40,048 nt of DNA from Methylococcales bacterium (GTDB lineage: Bacteria; Pseudomonadota; Gammaproteobacteria; Methylococcales; Methylomonadaceae), in assembly GCA_003584895.1 (NCBI GenBank), contig QVQF01000234.1, forward strand, positions 1 to 40,048, given 5' to 3'. Positions 38,005 through 40,048 of this stretch are shown one piece after another. The translations under genes and the position numbers were made by a program. Within the stretch, counting starts at the first letter, position 1. Every line of letters starts with the position of its first letter. The notes under the pieces are model-generated. The model ran no database searches, was not told the DNA's origin, and saw only the letters and a list, made by a program, of their open reading frames with translations.

Positions 38005-38175
38005 TCAATCATGTTCCGCCTCGGTTGACGTGTTATCAATTGCGTTGAATGCGGCCTGTAGTGTGTACCACGGGAGTATCGCGCATTTGACGCGCACCTG
38101 CAGGTCGGCTATGCCGTTCTTCAAAAGCCGTGCCTGAATTTTTTTCGCAGCATTTTCCGCCAATGTAATCGCCAT
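38005..38175 (-). pseudogene. Chimeric stump: IscA/HesB-type 5' end joined to SufU-type 3' end
   Basis: A 56-codon ORF with ATG at 38175 and GGTGA six bases upstream. Residues 1-20, MAITLAENAAKKIQARLLKN, match the start of A-type Fe-S carriers (IscA/HesB), but the body with the conserved Cys-x-Cys is missing. From about residue 25, QVRVKCAILPWYTLQAAF, it matches the C-terminus of SufU/NifU-type scaffold proteins (usual form RVKCATLxWHTL), ending at a natural-looking TGA. The simplest explanation is an in-frame or near-in-frame deletion between two genes of a SUF operon. Codons are relatively GC-rich like those of bolA and grxD downstream. It could still be translated, but neither parent activity can survive. 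Confidence 0.75.
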
Positions 38176-38198
38176 CACTATTCACCAAGTTTTTATGC

Positions 38199-38235
38199 AA
38201 GTAAATACAGGACTATTTTAGTCCTGTATTTACTT
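38199..38235. repeat. Perfect 17-bp inverted repeat in the SUF-remnant leader
   Basis: AAGTAAATACAGGACTA and TAGTCCTGTATTTACTT separated by TTT. The centre reads GACTA–TTT–TAGTC, which is the half-site pattern of IscR-type sites. It overlaps the -10 region and would be a stable hairpin at the start of the minus-strand transcript. Confidence 0.7.
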
Positions 38236-38264
38236 TATAGTACCCGAGTAATTTAGTCAACTAC
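38231..38264 (-). promoter_or_regulatory. IscR-like operator over a sigma70-like promoter
   Basis: On the minus strand TTGACT (38260-38255) is a good -35; TAAAGT (38237-38232, spacer 17) or TATAAA (38239-38234, spacer 15) is the -10. TTGACT-N5-ACTCGGGTA over 38260-38241 is the form seen at promoters of isc/suf operons controlled by IscR (type 1 sites). It faces the SUF stump, bolA, grxD and rhodanese genes. Confidence 0.6.
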
Positions 38265-38306
38265 TCTGCTACTATGTGATTGTAAGTTCGCTGCCAACAC
38301 GGACCA

Positions 38307-38405
38307 ATTGCTATGGACTTTCAAGTCAAGCCCTAAATTGGCAACTAGGTTGTCGCGAAAACGCGCCATCTCAGCAAATTCCCAGATAGTATCAATATGC
38401 AATAA
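38307..38405 (-). pseudogene. cysD: Internal fragment of cysD (sulfate adenylyltransferase subunit 2)
   Basis: A 33-codon stretch reads LLHIDTIWEFAEMARFRDN and then LGLDLKVHSN, which lines up with the central part of CysD (usual LLHVDTTWKFREM..FRD..GLDLIVH). Neither the N-terminal P-loop region (SIGKDS) nor the C-terminal GARRDEEKSR part is present. The upstream end coincides with the edge of a 67-bp repeat at 38406; the downstream end runs to a stop at about 38253 in the IscR-like box. A broken remnant. Confidence 0.75.
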
Positions 38406-38472
38406 TGTAAAACAGCTTGAAAAAATGACCAACTAGTCAGCAAAAACAGCGTTAAAATTGATCTTGTAAAAT
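38406..38472. repeat. 67-bp direct repeat, copy 1
   Basis: Matches the copy at 39977-40043 with two mismatches. Starts TGTAAAACAGC, contains the near-palindrome TGACCAACTAGTCA, and ends CTTGTAAAAT, so TGTAAAA occurs at both ends. AAAACAGC occurs twice, 34 bases apart. It begins exactly where the cysD fragment ends. Confidence 0.9.
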
Positions 38473-38531
38473 CTATAACATACTGTTTTAATAAACATTA
38501 ACTAATAAAAAACCAATCCTGAAGATGGTCA

Positions 38532-38717
38532 ATGTTAGATGCTGTTTTACAGCGACTAGATCTACAAACACTTAAAATCACAGCAGAAGTGCTGCATACA
38601 CCCCAATTACAACGGTGGCTCAGTAGCTTTGGTCCTGATATTGAGATCCCCTCACCTTTAGTCCTTCGTGAACTTATGGCAACTCGTCATCAGCAAGCCG
38701 CAGAGCTTTATAAGTAA
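38532..38717 (+). pseudogene. C-terminal stump of a WYL-domain transcriptional regulator
   Basis: 61 codons. LKITAEVLHTPQLQRWLSSF, then GPDIEIPSPLVLRELMATR and AAELYK, matches the C-terminal extension (WCX) of WYL regulators, which usually reads RWLLSFGxxVEVLxPxxLRE. The N-terminal HTH and the WYL core are absent, and the frame upstream is closed by a stop at 38520-38522. It lies 59 bases after repeat copy 1. Almost certainly not functional. Confidence 0.65.
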
Positions 38718-38743
38718 GATTTATTTTCTTAACAGTTCTGCTG

Positions 38744-39760
38744 TTATTGCAGAGGTACTATTTCTTTTGACTTTATTTTCTTACCAATAATCTTTTCAGC
38801 GGCATCGCTTAATAAATCCCGATGCATCCTTTGGGCATCATTAAAGAAATTAGTGCCTATATCAGCATCAATCAGATGTGTTCCCAGTAAACGCAATGCT
38901 TTTTCTTCATCAAAGACATTTTCACCGTATATAAGACGAAAGCTATTATCTTTACTACTGCCTTCTTCTACATATCGACCCTCAAAATTCTCAGCCAATG
39001 CAGCTGAAAAATATTGCATAGCGAGATTACCGATGCGAGGCATATGAGAAGCGCCAACAACAACCCGTATATGTTGTCTTTCTTCCGGTGTCATATCTTT
39101 TACCCAGGATTTAAACTGGTGGTCCAAGGTATTAATTTGCTCTTCAGCCGCATCGGACATATTAGCAAGGCAATCGTCGCGTTGACTAAGGGTAAATTGG
39201 TGTAAGGCATCTTTCGAGATTATTTTATGGCTCAAAACAGTATCAATTAAGGATAGTGATCGCTTAATGAGCCGCCCTTGGCGATCAAGTTGTTCAGAGC
39301 TAAAGTTAAGCGTTGCGAGTGCATTGCTTACCGATCCGATGAGTGTGCGATAGTCACGCAATTTATCCAGTTGGACATCTGTCATTACCTTGTTAGTTTC
39401 ATTGCTTAGCATCACATATAAAGCTAACGGTAAATGAGCAATAGTTTTAAGTTCAGTATAGCGGGGGCTAATAGCCATTGACTCAGTGCGCATACCCTTG
39501 TTGAAAAGAATAATTTTGTCACCAACTTGAATAATGACAGGCGTCTGTGTGGCTTGTAGTTGACTGCGAAGATCAGCATAGGCGCTGCGAAAAGAGGCAT
39601 TTAATGCTATGAGTGGGTCAGGCTGCTCTATGTTTTTTATAGTTTCTAGTGGGGCTTGATAGCCATCTAGAGCAAATACTTGGTTTACATTTAAAACACC
39701 TATAACGACTATTAAAGATAATAAACAGTTTTTATTAAATTTATCCATACAGTCTTTCAT
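38744..39760 (-). CDS. Putative secreted protein of unknown family
   Basis: 338 residues (334 if the second ATG at 39748 is used). A clear signal peptide (LLSLIVVIGVLNVNQVFA, cleavage near LDGYQAP) leads to a soluble, mostly helical domain with no cysteine pattern, no membrane segment after the signal, and no motif I know. Noted stretches: PVIIQVGDKIILFNKGMRTE, TEERQ-like TPEERQHIRVVVGASHMPRI (about 225-245), RLIYGENVFDEEKALRLLG, and THLIDADIGTNFFNDAQR. It looks like a periplasmic protein with a conserved-looking VVGASHMPR core. It is the only intact gene between the two 67-bp repeats. I could not assign a function. Confidence 0.75.
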   Translation of the reverse strand: MKDCMDKFNKNCLLSLIVVIGVLNVNQVFALDGYQAPLETIKNIEQPDPLIALNASFRSAYADLRSQLQATQTPVIIQVGDKIILFNKGMRTESMAISPRYTELKTIAHLPLALYVMLSNETNKVMTDVQLDKLRDYRTLIGSVSNALATLNFSSEQLDRQGRLIKRSLSLIDTVLSHKIISKDALHQFTLSQRDDCLANMSDAAEEQINTLDHQFKSWVKDMTPEERQHIRVVVGASHMPRIGNLAMQYFSAALAENFEGRYVEEGSSKDNSFRLIYGENVFDEEKALRLLGTHLIDADIGTNFFNDAQRMHRDLLSDAAEKIIGKKIKSKEIVPLQ

Positions 39761-39796
39761 CAGATTACTCGGCTAGTGGTAACGATTTACTAGTAT

Positions 39797-39810
39797 ACGG
39801 TTAAAACCGT
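39797..39810. other. Palindrome upstream of the secreted-protein gene
   Basis: ACGGTT–AA–AACCGT, about 37 bases before the start at 39760; operator-like. Confidence 0.3.
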
Positions 39811-39976
39811 TGAGCCGACTATTTGCACATTAACATCTATCTATCTTTTAGATCTATTTCAATTCGACATTATTTGTCGCTAGTTAGTTTTATCTTAATA
39901 ACCGTACTAAAGAAAAAAGATCCAAGAGTTCTAAAAACTAGCCTTTCTTTACAGGCATAGAAGAGAATCCATAGTG

Positions 39977-40043
39977 TGTAAAACAGCTTGAAAAAATGAC
40001 CAACTAGTCAGCAAAAACAGCGTTAAAGTTAATCTTGTAAAAT
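39977..40043. repeat. 67-bp direct repeat, copy 2
   Basis: Same orientation as 38406-38472; the only differences are in the segment AATTGAT (copy 1) versus AGTTAAT. About 1.5 kb lies between the copies. Five more bases reach the window edge, so whether a third copy follows is unknown. Confidence 0.9.
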
Positions 40044-40048
40044 AGCTA

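Noticed and set aside
38406-40043. The 67-bp repeats as integron attC sites or CRISPR repeats
   Set aside because: Only two copies 1.5 kb apart, no regular spacers, no full GTTRRRY/RYYYAAC core pair, and no integrase or cas gene in view.

Overview
The window is one contiguous piece of a low-GC gammaproteobacterial chromosome. Gene order and family choice (yciO–M50 protease–scpA–scpB–rluB, lptF–lptG, tolB–pal–cpoB–queE–queC–tRNA-Lys, a ThiS–ThiG fusion, a GH57 branching enzyme with a DUF4912 partner, fructose-1,6-bisphosphatase) suggest a free-living aerobic gammaproteobacterium, possibly of the Methylococcales. That lineage guess is an inference from context: no methane-oxidation gene is present to prove it.

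Positions 1-34873 are almost all housekeeping. In order they hold: der (cut by the left edge); tpx; a minus-strand run with aroG, thiSG and trmB (start and stop codons touching or overlapping), followed by a small membrane protein; folA diverging from an asparaginase-family gene; lptF/lptG (LPS export); rluB, scpB, scpA, an M50 protease and yciO; nadC; dksA; a DUF4912 plus GH57 glycogen pair; fbp; tviB and tviC (UDP-HexNAc dehydrogenase and 4-epimerase for an acidic surface polysaccharide); a decayed wecB/wecC remnant; grxD; argD, argF, a YgiM-like SH3 protein, ilvD, argA and cpdA; a 4-TM protein of unknown function; tolB, pal, cpoB, queE and queC; and tRNA-Lys with a good promoter and terminator.

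Right of tRNA-Lys (34874-40048) the character changes. Gene density falls and the sequence reads as a rearrangement or decay zone. It has a bestrophin gene with a one-base frameshift, a higher-GC minus-strand cluster (rhodanese, second grxD, bolA), and several gene stumps too short for routine ORF calling. One 56-codon ORF joins the 5' end of an IscA/HesB-type gene to the 3' end of a SufU-type gene. Just upstream of it lie an IscR-like operator overlapping a sigma70-like promoter and a perfect 17-bp inverted repeat. Beyond that are a cysD fragment and a WYL-regulator C-terminal stump. Two 67-bp near-identical direct repeats bracket about 1.5 kb holding the WYL stump and a secreted protein of unknown family. 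The simplest reading is that an acquired SUF Fe-S assembly operon lost its middle by deletion while keeping its promoter/operator and its grxD–bolA–rhodanese tail.

I found no CRISPR array, no complete insertion sequence, no prophage and no recognisable new defence system. The most novel material is the set of deletion scars (wecB'-'wecC, iscA'-'sufU, 'cysD', 'WYL) and the 67-bp repeat pair.
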